NCBI RefSeq assembly: GCF_003352085.1 | Contig: NZ_CP025804.1 | Location: 1,116,001 to 1,180,000, forward strand | Direction of reading: 5' to 3' | From: Sulfitobacter sp. SK012 | Lineage (GTDB): Bacteria > Pseudomonadota > Alphaproteobacteria > Rhodobacterales > Rhodobacteraceae | DNA length: 64,000 nucleotides | In this document: positions 44,076-56,500 of the stretch, one piece after another | How the letters are laid out: every line of letters begins with the position of its first letter | Position numbering within the stretch: position 1 is the stretch's first letter | Position numbers and translations under genes: made by a program | Notes under the pieces: generated by a model | The model's database searches: none | What the model saw: the letters and a program-made list of their open reading frames with translations, nothing else | Told to the model about the DNA's origin: nothing

Positions 44076-46262
44076 GTGAAGGTTTCGCCGAAGGTCGTCG
44101 CACGTGATAACCGGGTTGAGCCAAGAAAGAAGTGGTCCTTTAAACAGGATCCCCGTGATCCTTTGGCAGCAGCGATTTCAACCTGTTTGCGATTGCGCGG
44201 CCATGATATTGGCGAGGATGCTTTGCTCCTCGGCTTGGCACTCGACGATGATGGTCAACTAACCCCTAAAACGGGTTTGAGGGCGGTTGAGGCGCACGGG
44301 CATCGAGCACATATTACCCGTCGCGATATAACCGATCTGCCGGATTCAGTTTTGCCTGCAGTTCTTTTCACAACCGACCGGGATGCCTGCGTATTGGTCC
44401 AGAGGGACGAAAAAACAGCGCGGGTGATTTGGCCAACACGGTCGGATGATGCCCTGGAACTCCCAGTGGCAGATCTTGAGGCGGCTTACGCAGGTCACGC
44501 TCTGTTGCTGCAGGTCAATGCCGAGAGCAGCCCCGATCCTTCGGCGTCTCCTGCCGTGCGTCACTGGTATTGGAGCGTTGTTTCCCAGTTCTGGCCCGAC
44601 TTCATGCAGGTGATCCTAGCTTCTGCGCTCATCAACCTATTGGCGCTTGCTGTTCCGATCTTCACGATGAACGTTTACGATCGCGTCTTTCCAAACGCCG
44701 CTCTCATCACGTTATGGTCATTGGTTTTGGGTGTTGGGCTTGCCCTAACGTTCGATGCGATACTGAAATGGATAAGAGCGCTGGTCGTGGATAAAGTTTC
44801 TCGCCGCGTTGATCTAGCGGTGTCATCAGAAATATTTAGGCATATTGCCGATCTGAGGCTTGATGCTGAAACGCAATCTGCGGGTTCCTTGATCAATAAC
44901 CTCAAGGATTACGAGCAAGTTCGTGATTTCTTTTCGTCCCAAACGCTGGCTTCATTGACCGATTTGGCCTTCGCATTCCTGTTTATTGCTGTGATTGCCT
45001 ATATCGGGGGGCCTTTGGCGTGGCCTCCTGCTATCGCGCTGACCGTCGTTATTATTATGGGCCTTGTCATACTTGTCCCGTTACGCACTGCGTCCAATGC
45101 CGCAAGACAGACCAGCGGTGTAAAGAACGCGGTTGCGGTAGAGGCCATCACGGATCTTGAAACACTAAAGGCCATTTCTGGTCAAAATCGCATGCAGGCG
45201 CGCTGGGAAAAGCAAGTTGCAGAAAGTGCCCGCGCGCAAGAACGCAGCAAGCGGCTGGCAACCTTCGCGACAACGTTGACGGCACTTGGCCAACAGGTTT
45301 CATCCATCGGTATTGTGATCCTTGGAGTTTACCTCGCGTTGGACGGTAGCCTGACAATGGGTGCGGTGATCGCAGCGATGATCCTTTCGGGTCGTGCCAT
45401 GGCACCGACGGCTGCCTTGGCGGGGCTTTTTGTCCGTGCCGGGTTTGCAGTATCAACGCTGCGCAGTCTGAACGAACTTATGTCGCGTCCCTCAGACAAG
45501 AGCGCACCGGGTGTCACAATGAACGCCACTACCGAGGACGGAGCCTTTGAACTTCGCCAAGTGTCGCTTCAATACGAAGGGGCCAAGGTGCCGGCTATTC
45601 AAGATATTTCGTTCAAGACTGGACCGCGGGAACGGATCGGGCTTGTTGGTCCTGTGGGGGCGGGCAAGACCAGTCTTGTGCGCGTCATTTCAGGCCTCTA
45701 CGCGCCCACCAATGGCATGGTCTTGTTGGACGGGTTGAACATTTCTCAACTTGGGTCGGCCCGTTTGCGACGAGATGTTCAGCTGGTCCCTCAAGAGGCT
45801 GTGCTCTTTTCCGGGACGCTTGCTGAAAATATTGCATTCGGAGTGCCGCAGGCCACCAGCGAAGATTTGCTGCGTGTCGCGCGTTTGGCGGGAGTTGACC
45901 GTATCGCAGCGGCTCATCCTCAAGGGTTTGCCATGCCCATTGGCGAGCGTGGGCGCAATCTGTCTGGTGGGCAACGGCAAATGGTTGCTCTTGCGCGTGC
46001 GTTGCTGCCACGTCCACGGGTGTTGATTCTGGATGAACCGACGTCATCAATGGACACGCAAAGCGAAAAACTGTTCATCCAAAGCCTGACGCGGGTGCTG
46101 GACGAATGGCCTATGTCACTCATTGTCTCAACGCATCGCATGGGATTGCTGGAACTGGTGGACCGGTTGATCCTTCTGGATCAGGGCGGGTTGGTGATGG
46201 ATGGTCCCAAAGCGCAGGTCATTGAGCAGCTAAGCCGTAAAGACGAAAGAGATAAGGTTTGA
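44076..46262 (+). CDS. Type I secretion ABC transporter with a C39-like domain
   Basis: The 728-residue product (GTG start at 44076; a slightly longer N-terminus is possible) has three parts. Residues about 15-150 are a C39-peptidase-like domain without the catalytic cysteine position (DPLAAAISTCLRLRG), so it should bind substrate rather than cut it. Residues about 170-460 are the six membrane helices. The ATPase has Walker A GPVGAGKTSLV, signature LSGGQRQ and Walker B VLILDEPTSSMD. This layout matches LapB-type exporters of giant adhesins. The stop overlaps the start of the adaptor gene in TTGA. Confidence 0.95.
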   Translation: MKVSPKVVARDNRVEPRKKWSFKQDPRDPLAAAISTCLRLRGHDIGEDALLLGLALDDDGQLTPKTGLRAVEAHGHRAHITRRDITDLPDSVLPAVLFTTDRDACVLVQRDEKTARVIWPTRSDDALELPVADLEAAYAGHALLLQVNAESSPDPSASPAVRHWYWSVVSQFWPDFMQVILASALINLLALAVPIFTMNVYDRVFPNAALITLWSLVLGVGLALTFDAILKWIRALVVDKVSRRVDLAVSSEIFRHIADLRLDAETQSAGSLINNLKDYEQVRDFFSSQTLASLTDLAFAFLFIAVIAYIGGPLAWPPAIALTVVIIMGLVILVPLRTASNAARQTSGVKNAVAVEAITDLETLKAISGQNRMQARWEKQVAESARAQERSKRLATFATTLTALGQQVSSIGIVILGVYLALDGSLTMGAVIAAMILSGRAMAPTAALAGLFVRAGFAVSTLRSLNELMSRPSDKSAPGVTMNATTEDGAFELRQVSLQYEGAKVPAIQDISFKTGPRERIGLVGPVGAGKTSLVRVISGLYAPTNGMVLLDGLNISQLGSARLRRDVQLVPQEAVLFSGTLAENIAFGVPQATSEDLLRVARLAGVDRIAAAHPQGFAMPIGERGRNLSGGQRQMVALARALLPRPRVLILDEPTSSMDTQSEKLFIQSLTRVLDEWPMSLIVSTHRMGLLELVDRLILLDQGGLVMDGPKAQVIEQLSRKDERDKV

Positions 46263-47578
46263 GCAAGCGGGACTGGGAGATTATCGACTTTGCTGATGGG
46301 CGCGACGCATCGAAGTTGCGCCGTTCTTCAGGGTGGCTCGCCATGTTTTTGCTTATCATCGTTCTGATGGTCACCGCAGGAATTGTTTGGGCCGCTTTCG
46401 CTAGAATAGAAGAGGTCGCCCGCGCCCAGGGGCGGGTCGTTCCATCTGGTCGTGCGCGCACTGTCGAAAGCCTAGAGGGCGGAATAGTTAGAGAGATACT
46501 TGTTGCTGAAGGGGATCTTGTCACGGCCGGGCAGGTATTGGCACGGTTGGATGATACTGGATCGGCGGCGAATTTGGGTGAGTTTCGTGCCCAGCAAAAA
46601 GCGCTAAGCGCACGCAGCCTGAGATTGGGGGCTGAACTTGTTGGCCCGGACATCCCGGATTTTTCTGAAACTAACATCGACCTCGATAGCCCATTGGCGT
46701 TGCGCGAGATCGCTCTTTTTGAGAGCCGAACGGCTTCCTACCTCGGGCAACGTGTTGTTCTTGAGGCACAATCCCAGCAGCGTGCTCAGGAGATTTCCGA
46801 GGTCGAGGCGGCAATGGAGCGGGTGGAAGAGAACATTGCGCTGCTTGACGAAGAGATTCAGATCAAAACCGATAGTGGTGTCGTGCCGCGCGTTCAAATT
46901 CTACCGATTGAGCGGGAACGATCTTCTCGTAGGCAAGAACGCGACGGATTGCGTAGCCGCCGGGATCAGGCCCTGACTGCACTCACCGAAGCCCGCGCGC
47001 GTTTGGCTGAAGCCGAACTGCAAAGGCGGGCGGAAATCAACATTGAGCGCTCTGACACGCTTAACCAACTAAGCGTGATCCAAGAGAGCCTTAAGAGCGC
47101 CTCCTACGTGGTTTCGCGTGCAGCCTTGAGAGCACCGGTAGATGGCGTTGTTTCCGCACTAAACGTCAATACAATCGGGGCGGTGATCTCACCGGGTGAA
47201 GAGGTGCTCCGCATCGTACCCATTGGTGATCTGCTCCAGGTCGAGGCACGGGTGCGACCCGAGGACATAGCCTTCATACGACCCGATTTACCCGCAAGTG
47301 TTAAGCTGACGTCGTTCGATTTTACCATCTATGGCGCGCTGAAAGGTCATGTCGCACGTATTGGTGTTGATGCGGAACAAGACGAAGCAACGGGAGAGAT
47401 CTATTACCCGATCATCGTCGAGACCGAGGAAAACAGCCTCCAACGCGGCAGCACGGTTTTGAATATCCGACCAGGAATGGTGGCCTCGGTGGATATTCTC
47501 ACTGGCGAACGCACGGTGTTGGATTACCTGCTTAAGCCGTTCCGCAAGGCCCGATTAGAGGCCATGCGGGAACGCTAA
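46259..47578 (+). CDS. HlyD-family membrane fusion protein of the type I secretion system
   Basis: The TTG start at 46259 overlaps the previous stop codon, so translation is coupled. The 439-residue product has a cytoplasmic N-terminus, one membrane helix (residues about 24-46, WLAMFLLIIVLMVTAGIVWAAF) and a long periplasmic part. The lipoyl half-motif VESLEGGIVREILVAEGDLVTAGQVLARLDD, a coiled coil (about 120-270) and the returning RAPVDGVVSALNVNTIGAVISPGEEVLRIVP are all present. It bridges the ABC exporter and the TolC channel. Confidence 0.95.
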   Translation: MSKRDWEIIDFADGRDASKLRRSSGWLAMFLLIIVLMVTAGIVWAAFARIEEVARAQGRVVPSGRARTVESLEGGIVREILVAEGDLVTAGQVLARLDDTGSAANLGEFRAQQKALSARSLRLGAELVGPDIPDFSETNIDLDSPLALREIALFESRTASYLGQRVVLEAQSQQRAQEISEVEAAMERVEENIALLDEEIQIKTDSGVVPRVQILPIERERSSRRQERDGLRSRRDQALTALTEARARLAEAELQRRAEINIERSDTLNQLSVIQESLKSASYVVSRAALRAPVDGVVSALNVNTIGAVISPGEEVLRIVPIGDLLQVEARVRPEDIAFIRPDLPASVKLTSFDFTIYGALKGHVARIGVDAEQDEATGEIYYPIIVETEENSLQRGSTVLNIRPGMVASVDILTGERTVLDYLLKPFRKARLEAMRER

Positions 47579-47580
47579 GA

Positions 47581-50500
47581 CTAGATAATTGCAGTTGTTT
47601 GCATGTTATTGGCGTCGTTAAAGATCACCTCGACTTCCTGAGCCAAACCGCCTGCTGCCGAGTTCACATTTGCGACGGTTGTGCCATTGACGCTGAGATC
47701 ACCAGATAGGTTATCGTAGTCAACCTGATCGGCCAGCACTTCGCTCGGATTGAGCGTTACCAAAGCTGTCAGATCAATTTGGTCCACACCAACACCCACA
47801 GGCTCGTCAAAGTCTGAAATGACGTTAGACGCGGTGAGGTTGGTCAGCACGAAGATATCTTGCCCAGCACCACCAGACAAAGAATTGTTACCCCCGCCGC
47901 CTTGCAAAATATCGTTGCCGATCCCGCCTGAAATGTCGTCATCCCCGTCTGAGCCTATGGCCCAATCATCCCCATCACCGAGGTCGATTTGGTAGCCTAC
48001 TGCGGAGGTGCTCAGATCAATAAAGTCCGAACCGCCCATCAATTCAAACCCTTCGATGTCAGTGTAGGGTGCTGCCGCAGACAAGATTACACCGTCGTTA
48101 CCTGCGGTGCCCGTGGCAATGTCTGAAATACCAACACCGCCGCTAACGTCGCCCAACAGATCTTTGACGTTGCCGTCAGGATCGGTGGTTGTTGAACCTG
48201 TTGCCACCATCTGAAGCGTATCGATATCAAGGTTTGCAGTGGCCTGCGTTCGAGCGGGTGCCGTGGCGCTGTCGACGACGTCATAGGTCAGCAACGGCGT
48301 TCCAACGTAGGCGTTAGGGACTGTAATTTCGATCCCAGTTGCCTGTACTGCGATGCCAACATCGGGATCGTTGGCCATAATATTTTCAACGCTCAAGGGT
48401 TGATCAGCGTCGGTTGCATTGGCCAGAAGCGTATTAAAGTCGATGAAGAACACCGTATCTGTCGAGCTTACACTGATCGGGCCAGACACCTCGGGTTGAT
48501 CGTTAATCGAAATGCTAAATGCCTCAGCATTCGCAACGCCGTGATTGGTTGTCACTGTCACATCACCGTCGATCACATCGGCGAAATCACCGGGAACCGT
48601 AATGGAAAGGCTGGCAACCAGCAAAGCGAAGTCTGCGGGGCTTGTTGAGCCGCGCACAAGCGTGAGCCTGTCGCCCGACAGCACGCCAGACGAGGCCGTC
48701 GTTCCTGCTGGCGGCGGTGCCGAGAATTGGACCACGACTTGTTCAAGTGTTTCTGAGGGCACCAACTGGGTGTCGGTGATCTGCGCATCAATGCCGAATG
48801 CGATAAGGGTTGGGCTACCGGTTTGGGGCAGATCATCCAAGGGCGGCGTGACTACGACGCTCAGATCCAATTCGCCGTCTATTTCAATCGTAAAGTTGCC
48901 AGTCTCATTGCCGCCTTCGTTCGTTGTTACGACGAGGGTACCGGACAGCAGCGCGCCGTTGGTTGCGAAATCTGCGGGAAAGTTGATTTGAAGCTGGGTG
49001 AAATCAGCGAGACTGCCGCTGAAACTTAGGGTCCCGCTGGCTGCGATAGGTGTGTTGCTGCCAATTTGATAACTTGTACCATCAGGCACGCCGACGATTT
49101 CATAGGTGACGTTGTCGACAACTTCGGAGCCATCAATATCTGTTACCTGAATATTGAAATCACCCGCGGGCATATGAGAAACCACAACATCGGTTTCAGT
49201 CAAAACAACATCAGGGTCAGTTACAGTTAGTATCAGATCCGGCGTCGCCGTAATGGTCGCTGTTAGTTCTGCCGGTGCTGACCGTTGTTCGTCCGTAAAA
49301 CTGCCGTTGACGCTTTGATCGGTTGTGACAGACACGATTTGTAGGGTTACGTCGCCCGCAAAATCAGGGGGCGCTTCGAATGTGACGGCTCCGGAGGGTG
49401 CAAACCCGAGCCCACCAGCCCCGCCCAATACGGCAAACCCGGTGCCACCAGACAAGGTGACAGTGCCTGCCACAACGGGCTGTTCGACACCGTCCAAGAA
49501 TATCTTCCCGCCGGCTGGCACCGTGATTTCAAATACCATGGTCTCGTGGGGGTCCGGAGTGATGCCCGAAATGGTTAGGTCATAGAGTGTACCGTCGTCT
49601 TCGACGCCTGATGCTGGGGTGATCTGAACGTCAACCGTTGGGGTGTCTGCGTCAGGGCGTACCATCAGAATGATGTTTTGAATCCCAGAGGCTTCGTCAG
49701 AATTAGCTAATTCGAGCGTATTGACCCCGATGCTGAGCGGTATCTGGGTAGGCAAAGATGGGTCTAACCCATCTGGCAGTCGTGCATGATCATCAGTCAG
49801 CCTGACCGACACCTGTGGCCAAGCCGCTATCGAAATTGTGTAGGTGCCATCACCGTTGTCAATGAACCCTGAACCCGACGGGCCCGTAACTTCGAGGTAG
49901 TCAGGCACACCGGCCAAAACGATCGTCACGGTTTCGGAACCGTCCTGATCGGGTGAACTTGGATCGAGAACTGAGCCAAGCAGGAACGGGATGTCCTCGA
50001 TAGCTGTTATGACAGGCGTGGCACCTCCCAAATCGACAAACGGCTGACCGGTTTCGGGATCAATGTCGGTTGCATCAAAAACAAAGGTCGGCGTGTCAGC
50101 CACGGGGGTCACGGTCAAAGTGCGAACCAACGTCGTCGTTCCAACCGAGCCATCAATATCTTGGCTTCCTGCGGTAATCGAGATCTCAAGCGGTCCGCTA
50201 TAATGCTCGCGGGCGGTCAAACCTAGACCATTCACCTGGTTTTGCGGCACGGTGTAGCGAATGATGCCACCACCAATATCGGTTCCCGAAATCGGGTCGC
50301 CTGCGGAATCCAGAAGTTGGCCACCGTTTGTGCCGTCAATCTCAATGATGACATCTCCAGAAGGGCGTTCACCCAAATCGATGCCGTTTATTTCGAGGTT
50401 GAGGTTATAGACGGTGTCTTCGTCAAAGGAATTTCCCCCGCCCAGAACAACTTCGGGGCCATCTACAACCGGGTTGATTGTGATCGCAAAGCTCTGGTTG

Positions 50501-53500
50501 CCGGTCGACGTTGTCCCGCAGGTGAAGTTATTGAGCAGCATTCGGTAATCGATCTGATCAAGGCTGTCATAAGGATCACCTGATCCGTAGGTGTCGTTCG
50601 GGTTAAATGGGTTTGCCGGGCTCGATTCATTCTCAGGCGGCGTAAAGAGCAGGAACCCTTCCGTTTGAGTTGGGTCCGTTGGATCCACCATCAAAACAGA
50701 CACGTCGATCACATAGAGGCCCGTGACAGGGTCATACAAAACAGCGCCCGGCGGGGAGCTTGAAAGAGTAGCACCTGGCGGAAGCTCGATCCCGAGGCCG
50801 AAACTCCCAAGCACGCCGTTTGGTAAGTTCACCAAGTCGTCGATACTGTCATAAAACGCGTTTGGCGTTATCTTTAGCTTGAAAGCGATTTCGGTGTCTT
50901 CGTCGCCACTTCCAACCAGCGATAGCTGAGGCAATGGCAATTCCTGGTCAGGGGTGCAGGGCATCCCACTGCCACCATCAGGATCAGGAACGACAACAAT
51001 TGTGAAATCAATTGTTTCCGTCGCACCACCCGGCAAAGCGTCAATCGCGGCAATAACTTGATTTGTCGGCAGGCCCGTCAAATCAGGGATAGTTTGGTCA
51101 TCCTCGATCACAATTGCTGTGAATGTGAGGTCGTAATAAGTGGGTTCGCTGACATCCACTGGCACGAATTCGATGCCCGCCAATTGACTGGAGGAAACGA
51201 GGTAGGTTTCTCCGGTGGTATCGACAGGTGAGGCGCCTGCAAAAGCAGCACCGGGCGGAACGCCGGTGATCAAATAATAGATGGTTTCTGAGTTGTCGAA
51301 ATCAGCAGATGGATTTCCAACAGGTACCAGAATTTCGGTCATCACTCCTGAAAGCGGATCTACATCATTTTGGGTGAAAGTAAGCGCAGGGTCACTTGAA
51401 AAGAGCCCCGTATCTATCACCAAATCGCGTAGTCTGCTGTTAAGCTCAAAGGGGGCCGTGTCATAGCCCGCGTAGCCATAAACGCGTTCAGAGTTCGGTA
51501 TGCCGTCGGTGATTTCGCCGGGTCGAAAAATATCGTCGATCAAATTGGGTGTTAGGAATCCCGAAGCGTCTTGCGCTTCGACAACGGGATCGTCAGCGAT
51601 GCCAAGCACATCAATGCGTATTGTGCCGGTGCCTGTTGTAAACTGAGTTGGGTCGAGGGTTTCAAAATACACAAGGCTGACATCAAACACGACATCTTCG
51701 TTGCTATCTTGTCCAGGTAAAACCCAAAGGTTCGAAGCCTGCGCAGCCGTGAGCGTTAATGTGCCAAGTGCAGTTGGCGTATACTCGTTGATGGCGGTGG
51801 TGGAGTTAGGAAGCGTCGGCCCGGGTGGACCATCAAAGAAGCGCGGCAACCGGTCATTTGAATCTGGAACGATGTTGCTGATTACAACCGTGTCCAGAAC
51901 GGCTTCCGGAGAGCCGGGCGAATTACTTGGATTATCGATTAAGTTCCCGTCGATTGGCACCTGTACGGCATTGTCTTCGTTGGTACTGGTGCGTTCACTT
52001 GGGTCGCCGCCATCTGCAACTGGATCGATGATCAATGTTTCATTTAGGGTTGTAACCCGTGTGCCACCACCATCGTCCTCGGTTGTGATCACTTCGATTG
52101 TGAGGGGGAAATCACCCGCGGTGTGCAACGGAATGCCACGTAGTTCGGCGAGTTCCCACTGACCGTCCTCTAGGCTCCACGAGTTGAACCCCGGCGGCTG
52201 GTTCACGGCCGTCAATAGGGCAGGGATCTTTGGCCCAGTTGGATCACCAAGATCAGGTACATAGACCGTGATGCCTGACGGAATGTCGCGCAGCACGACA
52301 GCTGTCACGACTTCGCTGCCATCATTGTCCTGAATAATAGGCAGGAATGGTATCTGCCAAACGCCACCATCGGCGTCGATTGTCGCCTCGTTCCCGACAG
52401 GCAAAGTTAAGATCACCGAAATATTGTTAACCGGGTCGATATCAACATCAAATCCGGCATCAGAAATTTGATCGTCAGTCGTTGCCGAATTATCGTCCAC
52501 CGAGGTCAACACAATATTCAGATCGTTCCCGAAGAAATCACCTGCAGCGCTGAAGGGATCGCCCGTTTGACGGTCGACATCATAATCTTCGTAAAGGGTG
52601 GGGCGCAGCTGAAGTGAGGCCTGAAAACTGGTCACGCCGGGTACAAAGGTGATGGTAAGTTGGCCCGTGCCGGCGTCGAATTCGGCCGTCGCGATGCTAT
52701 TTAACTCTGCCTGTGACAGTGGAGCCGAACCATCCACGGTGAAGAAAGCAGAATCGTCGATCGACGTACCGTTCAGTACATCCCTTACCCAATCAGTGGG
52801 TACGTTTTCTATGACCAGTGTTTCTAGTTGTTCAGAGCCATCGGTGTCGGGCGTGGATGCGTCCAGACCCACAAACAGCTCGACTTGTCCGGGGCCCGAA
52901 CCGTCACCCGTACTTTCGAGAAGCGTCAAGATTTCTGCCCCTGCTACCGATCCGTCTTCAACGGTTGCGGACACAATTGTAGGGCTACCGACGGCTACTT
53001 CGCCAACGGATCTGACAAATACAGATGCGGTCAAGTCGGCCTCGGCGCGTGGCCTTACGGTTTGGGTAATTTGAAATGTATCGGACTGGAAGTTATCGGT
53101 TGTGTCGTTTTCCACATCCCCCGTCGTAGTCTCATTCCACGACAAGGTCCCGTCACTCGTCAAGATACCGCTGAAGTGCTGAGGTAAACGAACTTCAAGG
53201 GCTTCCAACGCGGAGCTGAATTGGTCGGGTGTGGCGCCCGTCGCAGGCGTTAATATATATGACACGCTGTCAACGGTTGAGCCGGTTTGCGTGATTGTGA
53301 CAAACCCAGACAGACCCGCATCGGTGATACGCAGCGACAGTTGGCTGGTGTCAGAAGGGTCAAAATTATCGCTTTCCGTGGCGACACTGATTGTCAGTTC
53401 GAGCCCAGAAAACACTTCGGAGCCGTCAACATCTGACAGGCCAATATTGCTAAGATCGATATCCAGCCGGCGGGTATTGTTCCGGTTTTCGTTTGCAGAA

Positions 53501-56500
53501 GTGTTCGCCACGTCGAGTGTGGCGGCGTCGGCAATTGCGTCGACGTCAACATCAACGCGGTCAAAGGCCGTCTGCGTGTTCGTCGTAAGACCAGCTGCCG
53601 TGTCCTCGGATGTGACGATAGCAGCCAGATCATTGCCAACAAGCGTTCGGACATCGCGGTCGTCATCTGCCAATGGCGTAACCCGCAAGGCACCATCAAA
53701 AGCGACGACGCCAGAAACGAAGGTTATGGTCAAAGTGGTGCCGGACAGCGTTGCCGTCGCAACTTGGGCCTGACCTTGCTCAAAAAGGCTCAGATCAATG
53801 TTTCCGGCTGAGGAGGGAACCCAACCGATCGGAACATTTTCGACAACGATCTGCGTCAGTTGTTCGGACCCGTCCTGATCCGGTGTGCTCGCATCAAATG
53901 TAAGCAGGAATGAGGTGTCTTCATCGACAATAAAGTTGTCTGGGCCAAGCGCATCAACGTTCCCGACGCTGTCATCCACCGATAGAGAAATGGTCGGTTC
54001 CGCAACGGGAGTCACATTCAGTCTAAAGCTGTCGGACGTGCCGGCTGGGGCACCTTCATTGGTTTCGACCGTTACCTCAATATCGATGATCCCAGAGAAA
54101 TGAGTGGGGAAACTGTCGACGCCGAGGGCTTGGAGTTGTGCCAAAGTTCCGGTCCACTGTGCGACCGGGCCGTTCAGTACAATTCCATCGCTCAGCACCG
54201 TGTTGCCGGCTGGCAGGCCTGAAAATTCGACCGTGATTGCAGTTATCGCCTCGGACCCATCGATGTCCGTTACACCTGCATCCAAGTTAAGCGGGATTGG
54301 CTGGCCCAGGTCTTCGATGACCGTGATGTCGGAAGTCGTGATTTCAACATCCTGTTCGGACGCGACTGTTATTGTGAATGGAGCGGTCTCCACCCCATCG
54401 TTGGGCCCCAAGTCAATCTCGCCAGCCAACAAGGCTTCATTGGTTGTGAAGGTCACAGTTCCCGTGATGTCTGTTGTGGTTGAAAAGTCGTTGGGAAGCC
54501 GGAAAACTAGGTCGCCATATTCGGCGTTTGTTAGCCCTGCCAACACAAAACTTGGCCCAGAAGGCACGGATACGAACGAACTCCCCCCATCGAGTGAATA
54601 AAAAGTGTCATTGGGCAGGCCGCCAATCGTGACATCGACCTGGGCAACACTCTCTGAGCCGTCGGCGTCAGTTGTTGTCGCAGTCAATGCATCCGTTAAT
54701 CTGAATTCCAGCGGAGCCTGGGTGGTTGTGTCTTCGTCGGCATCGGCGGGGGCGTCATTTTCGGTCAACGCAATGCTGCCTGGGCCGCTCACCTGTAAAT
54801 CGCCTTCTGGGTCCACTGTTATTGTCAGGGTGCCCATATCAACACCGCGCTCGTCGGTGACAGCAACGATGTCTGCAACTAGCGGGGTTAGAGGGTTATC
54901 CGTCGAAAAATCAGCCGGCAATTCAATGACCAGTTGGTTATAGGTCGCCAGATCGCCGATGAAATCCAATGTCGACGTGGCTACTGCAAAAGAAACGCCA
55001 TTATCTATGGAAAACCGAGTGCCAGCAGGCAGGCCATTAAATACAACTGCGATTTGATCGACGCTTTCTGACCCATCAACATCAGTTACCACCGGAGTTA
55101 TTGTATCCGCGGGTCTGAAAGTCAGGACTGCGTCTGTCTCGGCCAATGCAAGCAAGCCGTCATTAACTTCCACGTCTCCTTCAGCATTCACAATGAAGGG
55201 GATCAGGCCACTTACAGTACCGTCACCGGTTGTCACTACCAGCGAGGCTGCAAACGTCTCAGCGGGGTTTTCCGTGGAATAATCAGTGGGCAAGATCAGC
55301 CGGACATCAACGGGACTAACGCCAGATCCGGTGTAGACAAAGTTAAAGTCTGCTGTGCCGTCACCATTGTCGGTAATCGTTCCGACATTGTTGCCTGCTC
55401 CGTCTACGGCCAAAACCGCGTCTGGCAATCCGTTGAGTGTAAACGTGAGTGACTGAATTGCTTCGCCTGGGTCGACGGCAACCGAAATGAAATCTGAAAG
55501 CAGAATTTCGAGTGGTGCATCGGTCTCATCAACCTCAACAAACCCACTAATGATGATATCTGGTGTTGGAGCTACCACAATTGCTTGGGGAGTAGATGCT
55601 TGCCCTTCAGGCGTGGTTACAGTGATAATACTAAGAATTGTGCCATTGTAGTTCCCAGGAATAGCCAAAACCAACGCTTCGGCTTCGGCAACCGTTCCGG
55701 TCCAATCATCACCGATAAGCACGCCACCGTTGACGCCTGTAAGAGGGGGCAGGGTGCTAAATCGGATAACGACCTCGGCGGCAAAACGCGGATCGGAGGG
55801 ATCAGCGGTTTCTGAACCGTCGTCGTCCGTGATGGCGATCACGATACCCAGATCGACATCCGTTCCTAAATCGGGGTCGCCCGGATCCCCATCATCTTCT
55901 TGCGCATCAACGCGAAGCGGGGCGTCGAGTTCAATGTCAGACTCAAAGTCGATATCCACAACGCGGGTTGCCGTCGCGGTCCCGTCCGTCGGAGTGTCGT
56001 CATTTGGATCGCGGTCCTCGTCGGTCTGTACATCTAGGCGAAAAGTCAGCTGCAAAGTGGTGGAGCCATCGGTGAGATCTGCTCTGTTTGCAGTGGAGAA
56101 GTCTGCTGGCAGCGTGAGATTAAATCCAGCGTAGGCGGCCTCGACGTCTGCCACATTTGCTGCCGTCATATTCAACACAAGTGTTGCTGAGCCATTGGAC
56201 AGGTCATTCGAAATCGTCGCGGTTGCCCCGGCCGGTAATGTGATCATCAAGCTCGCCAAGCTAGAGCCACCTGGGAGGCCCGTTATGGTCAGCGTCAAAT
56301 TTTGCAACGCTTCGGATCCATCGAGATCCGTCACGCTTGGCGACAGCAATGACGAGGGCGTTACTAATGTGGCCGTGTCGGTTTCGTCAGGCACAGTGTC
56401 AGTTAACGTATCGTCGATCACAACATCGCCTTCAGGCGTAATACGCAGTGATACCGGAGCGTTGACACCGACCGGGTCCTCAGTGGACGTGACTTCGAAT